Source: JAICIG01 sp035532215 (lineage in GTDB: Bacteria > Planctomycetota > Planctomycetia > Pirellulales > JAICIG01). Taken from it: a DNA stretch of 5,450 nucleotides. Positions 1-5,313 of the stretch are shown here, piece after piece (the stretch's first letter is position 1; every line of letters begins with the position of its first letter). The DNA is taken from contig DATKRK010000106.1 in the NCBI GenBank assembly GCA_035532215.1, forward strand, positions 1-5,450. Reading direction: 5' to 3'. Below the pieces are notes generated by a model. That model did no database searches and was not told where the DNA came from. It saw only the letters and a program-made list of their open reading frames with translations. The translations under genes and the position numbers were made by a program.

Positions 1-26
1 GCCCGGAGATTCGTCGGCAAACCCAG

Positions 27-120
27 GCGGGCGAGGGCGCCCGGCCCTCCATGTACGCAGCCGGGCGAGGGCGCCCGGCCCTCCATGAACCCAGCCGGGC
101 GAGGGCGCCCGGCCCTCCAT
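27..120 (+). repeat. Tandem GC-rich hairpin repeat, left array (3 units, 34-bp period)
   Basis: Three copies of a 24-bp core start at about 27, 61 and 95, spaced exactly 34 bp apart. The core is a hairpin, CCGGGCG-AGGG-CGCCCGG, followed by a CCCTCC tail. Each core is followed by AT and then a short variable linker (GTACGCAG, GAACCCAG). The first unit differs from the other two by one base at its outer edge (G at 27 instead of C). The same core, exactly reverse-complemented, forms the array at the right end of the window. The array lies about 55 bases beyond the stop of the ClpP-like gene, so its hairpins could help end transcription of that operon, although no T-tract follows them. I recall similar repeats scattered through planctomycete genomes, but their function is unknown to me. 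Confidence 0.9.
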
Positions 121-174
121 CACTTGACTTCTGACCTTCGATATCGGATATGCAGACGGCCGACCAATGATCGT

Positions 175-750
175 CTACCGCGCCGCCTTGGCGCGTCGCT
201 TGACTCTTGCGGCGCCGTTCTTTTCGAAGAGCCGCAGCGGCTTCAGTTCCGTCATTTCGGCCAATCCCGCCGAGGCGAATTCCGGCCCCGAGACGTATCG
301 GCCGGGGTGCATCCAGCGTGCGATCTCCGGATGGGGCACGCCGAGCAGGTCGGCCAGTAGGTGATCCATTTCGGTTTCCAAGTGCCCGAAGTGCCGGGCC
401 CACTCGGCGGCCTCGGCCAGTCCGACGTTCTCCTCGCTTTGCCATTTCATCGGATGAAACAACAGCACGCTGTAGGGCGTCACCATGCGGCGCGTGCAGG
501 CGGCCAACGGCCACAAGGCCGCCGACGAACACTCGCCCGTGACGATGCCCGTGGCCTGCAACCCGCGCAACAGAATGACCGACATCAGCGAAGTGCCGGA
601 ATAGGGGCTGCCGCCGGGCGAATCGAAATACAACACGCATGGGCCGCCCGCGGGCACGTCGAGCAATTGCCGGGTCAGGTCTCCTTCGCAGTCGGTCAAA
701 TCGCCGACGACGGCGATCTCGGGCGTTTCGTCGTGCGCGTTGCGTTCCAT
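175..750 (-). CDS. ClpP-like serine protease homologue with an altered catalytic triad
   Basis: This 191-residue protein belongs to the ClpP/crotonase-fold protease group, whose members form barrel peptidases that degrade proteins fed by an AAA+ unfoldase. The oxyanion-strand motif SPGG is at 44-47. The nucleophile motif GECSSAAL is at 72-79 with Ser76 as the expected nucleophile, and the base His99 lies in LLFHP. The region around 105-148 matches the ClpP handle. At the third triad position the conserved E. coli ERDRFLS aligns with HPGRYVS, so Gly150 replaces the catalytic Asp. The N-terminus is about 20 residues shorter than ClpP before SPGG, so the axial gating loop is probably absent, and the tail (KNGAARVKRRAKAAR) is basic. 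There is no signal peptide, so the protein should be cytoplasmic. The ATG at 750 is chosen because AAGGA lies 9 bases upstream and ATG overlaps the preceding stop as TGATG; a TTG one codon upstream is the alternative. It is the last gene of a three-gene operon. The family call is firm, but peptidase activity is uncertain. Confidence 0.82.
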   Translation of the reverse strand: MERNAHDETPEIAVVGDLTDCEGDLTRQLLDVPAGGPCVLYFDSPGGSPYSGTSLMSVILLRGLQATGIVTGECSSAALWPLAACTRRMVTPYSVLLFHPMKWQSEENVGLAEAAEWARHFGHLETEMDHLLADLLGVPHPEIARWMHPGRYVSGPEFASAGLAEMTELKPLRLFEKNGAARVKRRAKAAR

Positions 751-1283
751 CAATCTTCATCCTTCGAGGATGCGGGTTCCGGGCGATCTCGTTTTTCGAC
801 CAGCCGCTCGCGAATGCGAATCGGCCCCTGGCAGCACTCGCACTCTTTCAGTTCATACATCGGAATCGAGCAGACGTCGCACCAATAGTCAAGCTCGTAT
901 TTGCCGCCGTCGTGCAGCGAATAAACGCGCACCACCTGAATCGCAGGGGCGCCGGGATAGCGGCGCACGAGAAGTTCCAAGTCCATCTCGCGCAGCCGCG
1001 GATCGGAGTAAAAGCCGCGGCCGCGAAAATCCTTGACGATCGGCAGCAACTGGCCGCCGTCCGTTTGTAGCGCCACGCTCGCGTGCGCCGCATCGGGATC
1101 GGTCTCGACGCCGAAGCGCCGTTTCATCGCCTCGGCCAGCCAGACCACGCGGCCGCGCAGCACCTCGGTGCGGTAGGCCGGCTTGGCCTTGGCGTCCGCA
1201 TCGCTCGGCGCATCGTCGCCCGAGCAGACGGCCGTAACCCATGCCAGGCAGGCCGCGACGACGAATTGTAGGAATCGGCTCAT
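750..1283 (-). CDS. Exported protein with paired CxxC motifs, unknown function
   Basis: This 177-residue protein begins with a signal peptide (hydrophobic stretch about 4-19, MSRFLQFVVAACLAWVTAV), so it probably acts outside the cytoplasmic membrane. Cys20 is preceded by Ala-Val, a poor lipobox, so a lipoprotein is possible but not favoured. Residues 38-131 look like a compact alpha/beta domain with RGRVVW, RGRGF and a strand VVRVYSLHDGGKYELDYW. The C-terminal part carries CDVC (Cys135, Cys138) and CECC (Cys148, Cys150, Cys151). Two CxxC pairs nine residues apart resemble a zinc knuckle or ribbon and suggest metal binding or structural disulfides. I believe similar proteins occur across planctomycetes as conserved hypotheticals, but I know of no assigned function. 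The ATG follows directly on the TAA of the upstream gene, and the TGA overlaps the start of the ClpP-like gene by one base. No strong Shine-Dalgarno is seen, which fits coupled translation. Confidence 0.85.
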   Translation of the reverse strand: MSRFLQFVVAACLAWVTAVCSGDDAPSDADAKAKPAYRTEVLRGRVVWLAEAMKRRFGVETDPDAAHASVALQTDGGQLLPIVKDFRGRGFYSDPRLREMDLELLVRRYPGAPAIQVVRVYSLHDGGKYELDYWCDVCSIPMYELKECECCQGPIRIRERLVEKRDRPEPASSKDED

Positions 1284-1967
1284 TTACTCGGCCGCCCGGC
1301 CGACGACCACCAATTGAATGGTCAGCCTTCCCGGCTTCTCGCCCGCCACGGTGGGATTGGAAAACCGCACGCTCCACAACTCCCGCGATTCGTCGTGCGT
1401 CATTTCCGGCGCTTCGGCCGACTCGCCGGCGGAAGCCAGCAGACAGAGCATCGCCGGATGCGTTCCGCCCGCCGTCTTGGGACTGAGCTTGAACAGTTCG
1501 GCCTTGTCCATCGTTTCGGGGCTGGCATCGTCGGCGGCCGGCAACAGCAGCACGAAATCGCGAGTATCGGAGGTGCCAACGTGATTGCCATCTTGCGGCT
1601 GCAAGGCGTAACGCAGCGTGTAGACCCCCTTGGGAATCTCCTGTCCGCGAAAATCTCCCCCCTTGCGAGCATAGCGCACGACGCCCAGCAGTTCGCCCAT
1701 TTCGAGCGGATAGATCACCGTGTTCGACGGCTTGAAATCGGCGGCGGCGGTCCAAGTCTTTGCCGTCCAGATTTCGCACAGCGTGCGCGTGCCCTTCTTC
1801 ACCACGAACCCAGTCGGCGAAAGTTGTTCGGCCACCGCGGCGTCGAGTTCGCCGGCCGGCGCCGGCTGGGCGAGCGGTGCGACGGAGTAGTCGGCCGCCT
1901 TGGCGGGCGCATTCAAGTTGATCAACGCTAATGAGGCCAACAGGCCCCAAAATCCGATCGATCGCAT
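1284..1967 (-). CDS. Exported beta-rich protein, unknown function
   Basis: This 227-residue protein has a clear signal peptide: a charged start, a hydrophobic core at about 5-18 and a probable cleavage after APAKA at residue 24. The mature part is rich in predicted beta strands, with a conserved-looking segment IPKGVYTLRYALQPQDGNHVG at 111-131 followed by DFVLLLPAADD. The pattern 'brought about by ... GxYtL' faintly recalls the DUF2911-type beta sandwich, but I cannot confirm membership. Single Cys residues at 64 and 175 do not form a motif. The ATG at 1967 is supported by GAGGAG 10 bases upstream and by the signal peptide beginning right there. It is the first gene of the three-gene operon, with a promoter about 70 bases upstream, and its TAA is immediately followed by the ATG of the next gene. 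It may be a periplasmic or surface partner of the CxxC protein; that is inference from the operon only. Confidence 0.85.
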   Translation of the reverse strand: MRSIGFWGLLASLALINLNAPAKAADYSVAPLAQPAPAGELDAAVAEQLSPTGFVVKKGTRTLCEIWTAKTWTAAADFKPSNTVIYPLEMGELLGVVRYARKGGDFRGQEIPKGVYTLRYALQPQDGNHVGTSDTRDFVLLLPAADDASPETMDKAELFKLSPKTAGGTHPAMLCLLASAGESAEAPEMTHDESRELWSVRFSNPTVAGEKPGRLTIQLVVVGRAAE

Positions 1968-1977
1968 CGGCAGATTT

Positions 1978-1983
1978 CTCCTC
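1978..1983 (-). promoter_or_regulatory. Ribosome binding site of the exported beta-rich protein
   Basis: On the minus strand GAGGAG lies 10 bases before the ATG at 1967. It fixes the start of the first operon gene at the signal peptide and is the strongest ribosome binding site in the operon. Confidence 0.65.
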
Positions 1984-2016
1984 GGAAAACGTTCCCATTC
2001 GCGTCAAGCCGCGTCG

Positions 2017-2030
2017 CGGCCCTGGGGCCG
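2017..2030 (-). other. Leader hairpin at the 5' end of the operon transcript
   Basis: CGGCCC and GGGCCG form a perfect 6-bp inverted repeat with a 2-base centre. With the predicted transcription start near 2031, the transcript would begin almost directly with this stem, which could protect the 5' end or affect initiation. The pairing is seen in the sequence; the role is inference. Confidence 0.4.
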
Positions 2031-2037
2031 AAACGTC

Positions 2038-2067
2038 ATTATAGTTCGACGCGGCGGCAAAACGCAA
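2038..2067 (-). promoter_or_regulatory. Sigma-70-like promoter of the three-gene operon
   Basis: Read on the minus strand, a perfect TATAAT (2038-2043) is preceded by an 18-base spacer and TTGCGT (2062-2067), which keeps only the TTG of the -35 consensus. The predicted start of transcription is near 2031, giving a leader of about 64 bases before the ATG at 1967. The -35 element sits inside the T-rich tail of the terminator of the preceding gene, so the two signals are interleaved. A perfect -10 box is rare by chance in such GC-rich DNA. Confidence 0.6.
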
Positions 2068-2087
2068 AAGGCCTGGCTTGGCCAGGC
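2061..2087 (-). terminator. Intrinsic terminator of the PilZ-like gene
   Basis: On the minus strand a perfect 7-bp stem, GCCTGGC-CAA-GCCAGGC (2071-2087), is followed by CTTTTGCGTTTT. It begins 13 bases after the TGA of the PilZ-like gene and has the layout of a rho-independent terminator, with a T-tract interrupted by GCG. It separates the PilZ-like gene from the operon downstream. Confidence 0.75.
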
Positions 2088-2100
2088 AAACAGGCTCGAT

Positions 2101-2589
2101 TCAGAGCTGCACCAGTTGCGCCGCGGCGAGCGCTTCGCAATTGAGATGCGGATCGAGTCGAACCGCCAGCGGCAACAGCCGCTTGACCTCGCTGGAATCG
2201 TCTGGGTTCAACACCTGGGTGACTTCCACGCCCAATTGCCAGAAGCCACCGCCCAGCGGAACATTTTGCCGCACTTCGCCCGAGACGAACTGCGCCTGCT
2301 CGGCGAACCAAAAGCCCACGGCCACTCGCTCGGCGCGAAACGGCTGCGGCAACACCAGCGCCAACCCTCGCACCGACAGGTTCTTCGTCAAGGCGTAGCA
2401 CGCCTCATCCAGCGAGATCCCGTCTTCGTGCGGCGCCAACAGCACCGGCACGGTGCGGTGGGAACGATAATCGCAACGAGATTCATCGTCGAACTTCGCC
2501 AGGTCGGGATTGACGGCGTTGAGAAACCGCTGGATCACCTTGTGGACGGCGGGATTTCGGGGCGTGCGGCGTCGAGCGAATGAAAACAT
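2101..2589 (-). CDS. PilZ-domain-like protein, probable c-di-GMP receptor
   Basis: This 162-residue cytoplasmic protein has the two signatures of a PilZ domain: RxxxR as RCDYR (Arg38, Arg42) and [D/N]xSxxG as NLSVRG (Asn70, Ser72, Gly75). A C-terminal strand segment, GGGFWQLGVEV at 113-123, is in the expected place for the end of the PilZ barrel. PilZ proteins bind c-di-GMP and act through protein partners on motility, matrix or secretion. The N-terminal 35 residues are basic and then helical (FARRRTPRNPAVHKVIQRFLNAV). The tail at 132-162 is probably helical. The start at 2589 is chosen because AGGAG lies 6 bases upstream; a frame open to 2757 would add 56 residues of low-complexity, Arg- and His-rich sequence with no ribosome binding site. 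The gene stands alone, followed by an intrinsic terminator. I judge the PilZ call by motifs only. Confidence 0.75.
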   Translation of the reverse strand: MFSFARRRTPRNPAVHKVIQRFLNAVNPDLAKFDDESRCDYRSHRTVPVLLAPHEDGISLDEACYALTKNLSVRGLALVLPQPFRAERVAVGFWFAEQAQFVSGEVRQNVPLGGGFWQLGVEVTQVLNPDDSSEVKRLLPLAVRLDPHLNCEALAAAQLVQL

Positions 2590-2595
2590 GGTTGG

Positions 2596-2600
2596 CTCCT
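2596..2600 (-). promoter_or_regulatory. Ribosome binding site deciding the PilZ-like start
   Basis: AGGAG on the minus strand lies 6 bases before the ATG at 2589. It supports the shorter 162-residue protein over the in-frame extension to 2757. Confidence 0.7.
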
Positions 2601-2626
2601 GAGGGCCAAGGCGAGGCATTTTTCCA

Positions 2627-2643
2627 ATGTTCCAAACATAGCA
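2627..2643 (-). promoter_or_regulatory. Possible extended -10 promoter with overlapping palindrome for the PilZ-like gene
   Basis: The minus strand reads TGC-TATGTT (2635-2643), an extended -10 element with four of six consensus bases and no recognisable -35. It would start transcription near 2628, about 40 bases before the ATG. It overlaps a perfect palindrome, ATGTT-TGG-AACAT (2627-2639), that could be an operator. The rest of the 287-base gap between the PilZ-like and thioredoxin-like genes holds only the hairpin at 2827-2844; I see no gene there. Confidence 0.3.
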
Positions 2644-2826
2644 CTCAATTCCGCCGTGCGGCTCGTGCGCCGGCCGCCGACAGTGGCCGCATTTTCGACG
2701 GGGTTCGAAACGCAAAATCGGCTCGAAAAAATACCTTGCGCTTGACAGCGCCGCCAAGCTCCGAGCAGAAAAGCCGCGAATTCAGCAAAACGCGAATCGT
2801 CGAAACAACCGGTATTGTCGCAACCT

Positions 2827-2844
2827 TGACGGAGCAGTCCGTCA
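2827..2844 (-). terminator. Hairpin, possible terminator of the thioredoxin-like gene
   Basis: TGACGGA and TCCGTCA form a perfect 7-bp stem around a 4-base loop, starting about 32 bases after the TGA at 2877. No T-tract follows on either strand, so this is at best a weak or factor-assisted terminator, or a 3'-end stabilising stem. Confidence 0.35.
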
Positions 2845-2876
2845 TTCGCATCGGACAAAACGACCCGCCGAGGCGC

Positions 2877-3494
2877 TCACTTCGGCTTTCGCTCGCGCAC
2901 GTAGCGAATGCGGCAGCCGATGGCGACCGTTTCCTTGACCGGCAGTTCGTCGCCGGCCAACGCGGCCTCGATGGCGGGCTCGAGAAATCGCGTCTTCACG
3001 TGCGCCGCATTGCTGTTGTCGTCCATGCCGCCCATGTAGAGCACGCGCCGCTCCTTGTCGAGCAGAAAAAACTCGGGCGTGAAGGCGGCGCCGTAGTCTT
3101 TGGCGATCTGCTGCGACGCGTCGAACAGGTAAGGAAACGGAAAGCCCTTCTGCTCGGCCCGCTCTTTCATCTTCGGCACACTGTCTTCGGGCACGCGGTT
3201 CACGTTGATCGCCGCCAGGGCGAGCTTGCCGTCGGGACCGCCGTATTTCTTGGCCAAGGCGATGATCCGATCTTCGTAATCCGCGGCCACCGGGCAGCTA
3301 TTGCAGGTGAAGACGACCAGCACCAACTCGGCGTCGAGATCGGCCAGCGAATGCTGCTTTCCGTCGACGCCCGGCAAATTTTTCCAGGCCGGCGCGCGAT
3401 CGCCAATGCTGAGCTGTTCGTTGTACTCGCCGGCCAAAACACGGCTCGAAACTAGCGCGGCGACAAGCCCGGCCGCGGCGACAATGCGAATCAT
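2877..3494 (-). CDS. Exported thioredoxin-fold protein (AhpC/TSA-redoxin type)
   Basis: This 205-residue protein has a signal peptide (MIRIVAAAGLVAALVSSRVLA, probable cleavage after Ala21) and a redoxin domain starting with LSIGDRAPAW at 28-37. The active-site motif is FTCNSCP with Cys64 and Cys67, the place of CxxC in thioredoxins. The cis-proline loop is AFTPEFFLLD with Pro140. A third Cys lies near the C-terminus in AIGCRIRY (Cys194), a position I recall as conserved in this branch. Such proteins act as thiol-disulfide oxidoreductases outside the cytoplasm; the natural partner is unknown. The start at 3494 is chosen because AGGAG lies 6 bases upstream and the signal peptide begins there; 17 further in-frame codons lack both. 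The gene follows the kinase gene at a distance of 99 bases, so it may have its own promoter, though none was convincing. Confidence 0.88.
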   Translation of the reverse strand: MIRIVAAAGLVAALVSSRVLAGEYNEQLSIGDRAPAWKNLPGVDGKQHSLADLDAELVLVVFTCNSCPVAADYEDRIIALAKKYGGPDGKLALAAINVNRVPEDSVPKMKERAEQKGFPFPYLFDASQQIAKDYGAAFTPEFFLLDKERRVLYMGGMDDNSNAAHVKTRFLEPAIEAALAGDELPVKETVAIGCRIRYVRERKPK

Positions 3495-3500
3495 GCGGTG

Positions 3501-3505
3501 CTCCT
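3501..3505 (-). promoter_or_regulatory. Ribosome binding site of the thioredoxin-like gene
   Basis: AGGAG on the minus strand lies 6 bases before the ATG at 3494. It decides this start, which also places the signal peptide at the very N-terminus. Confidence 0.7.
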
Positions 3506-3573
3506 GTCTATCAAGGTGCGATGGCCTTACGGCTCCGTATGGCAAACAAGGTACACGAGCCGACGCGGTTCGT

Positions 3574-3589
3574 AAAATAGCCGCCGGCT
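3574..3589 (-). terminator. Weak terminator-like hairpin after the kinase gene
   Basis: On the minus strand AGCC-GGC-GGCT is followed by ATTTT, directly after the kinase stop. The stem has only 4 bp and the T-tract is short, so termination may be partial and some kinase transcripts may read on into the thioredoxin-like gene. Confidence 0.3.
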
Positions 3590-3593
3590 CATC

Positions 3594-5096
3594 TTAGCCC
3601 GCGAATGCGCGGTAGATCAGCCAGCCGCCGGCCGCAACCGCCCCCAGCAGCGAACCGATGGCGATGGCCTGCCAGGGCGATTCCCAGCGGTTGAAGCGCT
3701 TGGCGGCCGGCTTGAAACCCGGCCTGTGCAACGTCGGCCCCAAGGCGCCGGGGCCAGGCGCCGGCGACGCCGCGAGATCAACCGGCGGCAAGTCAGCGAG
3801 CAAGTCGGGCCAGGGCGAGGTCGTCGTGGAGGTCGCTACGGGCTTCGAAGCGGGGCTCGCCCTCCGGTTGATGGCTGCCCCTGGTTGCGACGCCGCGCCA
3901 GCGAGCTTCGTGGCCCCCGCCGCGCGCTTCGTTTCGACGGCCGTATCCGATGCTAACCGGGCTGGGGAGCCTTTCGGCGGCGCGTCCTCCAAAGGCGCCA
4001 GGCTCAACGTCTCTTCGCCTTCGACCGCTGCACGCGGCGACGCGCCGCTCGACGCCGCTTTGGCATCGTCCGACAGCCAGGCGCCCAGCGCCGCCGCAAC
4101 CTCCGCAGCCGATTGATAACGCGCGGAAGGCGACTTGGCCATCATCCGCCGGCAGATGGCGACCAAAGCGGGCGAGATGCCCGGGCGCTTGCTGCTCAGA
4201 CTTTCGGGCTCCGAGGTCTGGTGCAGCATCACACGCTGCGCCAGCGTTCCTTCGGGAAACGGCGGGTGGCCGGCCAAGGCGAAATATAGCGTGCAGCCCA
4301 GACTGTAGATGTCGGCGCGGCCGTCGATCTGGTGACTGTCGAGCGCTTGCTCGGGCGACATGTAATCGACCGTGCCCAGCACCTTCTCGTCGAACTGCTG
4401 CGTCAGCGACGCGTCGGCCTCGTCGGCGAAGCGGGCCAGCCCCAGGTCGAGCACTTTCACCACGCCTCGGCCATCGATGAGCAAATTGGCCGGCTTCATG
4501 TCGCGGTGAACCAAGCCGGCCTCATGGGCATGCGCCAAGCCTTCGGCCGCCTGGCGGATGTAGTCGGCCGCAGTGCGAAAATCGAGCGGGCCGTGCCGCT
4601 CGACCAGCACTCGCAGGTCGGGGCCTTCGACGTATTCCATCACCAGATAGTGGACGTCTCCCTCGTGATCGACGTCGAAGGCGCGGACGATGTTTGGGTG
4701 GTCGAGCGCGGCCACGGCCCGGGCTTCGCGATGGAAGCGGGCCAGGTAGGAACTGTCGGCCACGCGGTTGGTCGGTAAGATCTTGATTGCCACGCGGCGC
4801 CGCATCACCAGGTGCTCGGCCAGATAGACGCTGCTCATGCCGCCCGTACCGAGGTGATTCAGCAGCTTGTACTTGCCGACGAAGAAGCCGCGGCAACGGC
4901 CTTCGAGCAGTTGCTGGCTTTGCCAGCCGGTCAGCAGCCCGACCTGCGTCAGCCGCGACGAGATCGCCAGCGTGTCGCTCAAGCCGGCGGCGCCGGCATC
5001 CCGTTCCAGAAGCGAAAGCACTTCGTCGAGGCGGGCTTTTTCAACCAGCCCGCTGCGCTCGACGGCGTCGAGAAACTTAGGGACGGTGATCGGCAT
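3594..5096 (-). CDS. Membrane-anchored Ser/Thr protein kinase (PknB-like)
   Basis: This 500-residue protein transfers phosphate from ATP to Ser or Thr of target proteins. The kinase domain (about 76-340) has every key element: glycine loop GTGGMSSV at 83-90, VAIK with Lys105, Glu124 in the C-helix (FHREA), catalytic loop HRDMKPAN at 197-204 with Asp199, DLG with Asp217 in place of DFG, GTVDYMSPEQ at 241-250, and ADIYSLG with Asp262. Residues 1-70 are a helical module (TVPKFLDAVERSGLV ... LTQVGLLTGWQSQQLLEG) that I recall in front of many planctomycete kinases. A Pro/Ala/Ser-rich linker (about 345-470) leads to one membrane helix at about 474-496, which ends four residues from the C-terminus, so no outer sensor domain exists. 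The start at 5096 is where the module begins; an in-frame extension to 5288 looks non-coding. There is no clear Shine-Dalgarno. Targets cannot be read from the sequence. Confidence 0.95.
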   Translation of the reverse strand: MPITVPKFLDAVERSGLVEKARLDEVLSLLERDAGAAGLSDTLAISSRLTQVGLLTGWQSQQLLEGRCRGFFVGKYKLLNHLGTGGMSSVYLAEHLVMRRRVAIKILPTNRVADSSYLARFHREARAVAALDHPNIVRAFDVDHEGDVHYLVMEYVEGPDLRVLVERHGPLDFRTAADYIRQAAEGLAHAHEAGLVHRDMKPANLLIDGRGVVKVLDLGLARFADEADASLTQQFDEKVLGTVDYMSPEQALDSHQIDGRADIYSLGCTLYFALAGHPPFPEGTLAQRVMLHQTSEPESLSSKRPGISPALVAICRRMMAKSPSARYQSAAEVAAALGAWLSDDAKAASSGASPRAAVEGEETLSLAPLEDAPPKGSPARLASDTAVETKRAAGATKLAGAASQPGAAINRRASPASKPVATSTTTSPWPDLLADLPPVDLAASPAPGPGALGPTLHRPGFKPAAKRFNRWESPWQAIAIGSLLGAVAAGGWLIYRAFAG

Positions 5097-5130
5097 AATG
5101 AACGCGCAGGTGTGCAGACAGCATGCCAGT

Positions 5131-5168
5131 TCGTGCGAAATCGTGCGGATTACCTTCTGGCGTGCCAG
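5131..5168. promoter_or_regulatory. Small repeats in the kinase leader, possible operator
   Basis: Between 35 and 75 bases before the kinase start there is a direct repeat TCGTGCG at 5131-5137 and 5141-5147, spaced 10 bp (one helical turn), and a perfect inverted repeat CTGGC-GT-GCCAG at 5157-5168. They could bind a regulator, but both are short. No convincing -10/-35 pair was found in 5097-5313, and nothing else there looks functional. Confidence 0.2.
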
Positions 5169-5313
5169 GCGCCCCCAAGAACGGTGCAAACTGCCAGGGC
5201 TTGTGCGCCAAGCGAGGGGCATCCGCCTGGAAAATGAAATCGGCACGAACCGCCTGCAAGCTGAAGCCGGCCAGCAAATGGCCAGCACGTTGGTCGATGC
5301 GCCGCCAGGACAC

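Noticed and set aside
1..130. CRISPR array
   Set aside because: The units are tandem with linkers of about 10 bases that resemble each other, and there are no unique spacers of 25-40 bases. The right array fails in the same way.
889..2067. Long minus-strand reading frame in another frame across the operon
   Set aside because: It is Arg- and Gly-rich out-of-frame sequence over two genes with signal peptides, start signals and a promoter. High GC content makes such open frames common.
1314..3455. Long plus-strand frames at 1314-1931, 1900-2583 and 2580-3455
   Set aside because: They mirror the minus-strand genes, cross their terminators and promoters, and show no domain or ribosome binding site.
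3495..3545. N-terminal extension of the thioredoxin-like protein by 17 residues
   Set aside because: The extension would bury the signal peptide and would cover the AGGAG ribosome binding site.
4332..4778. Plus-strand frame inside the kinase gene
   Set aside because: It is antisense to the most conserved part of the kinase domain, whose codons explain the open frame.
5097..5288. N-terminal extension of the kinase by 64 residues
   Set aside because: The extra peptide is Arg/Cys/Trp-rich without a domain, and the recognised N-terminal module starts exactly at the internal ATG at 5096.
5077..5313. 78-residue minus-strand reading frame overlapping the kinase start
   Set aside because: Its GTG start lies at the edge of the repeat, there is no ribosome binding site and no recognisable domain. 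A leader peptide cannot be excluded, but nothing supports it.
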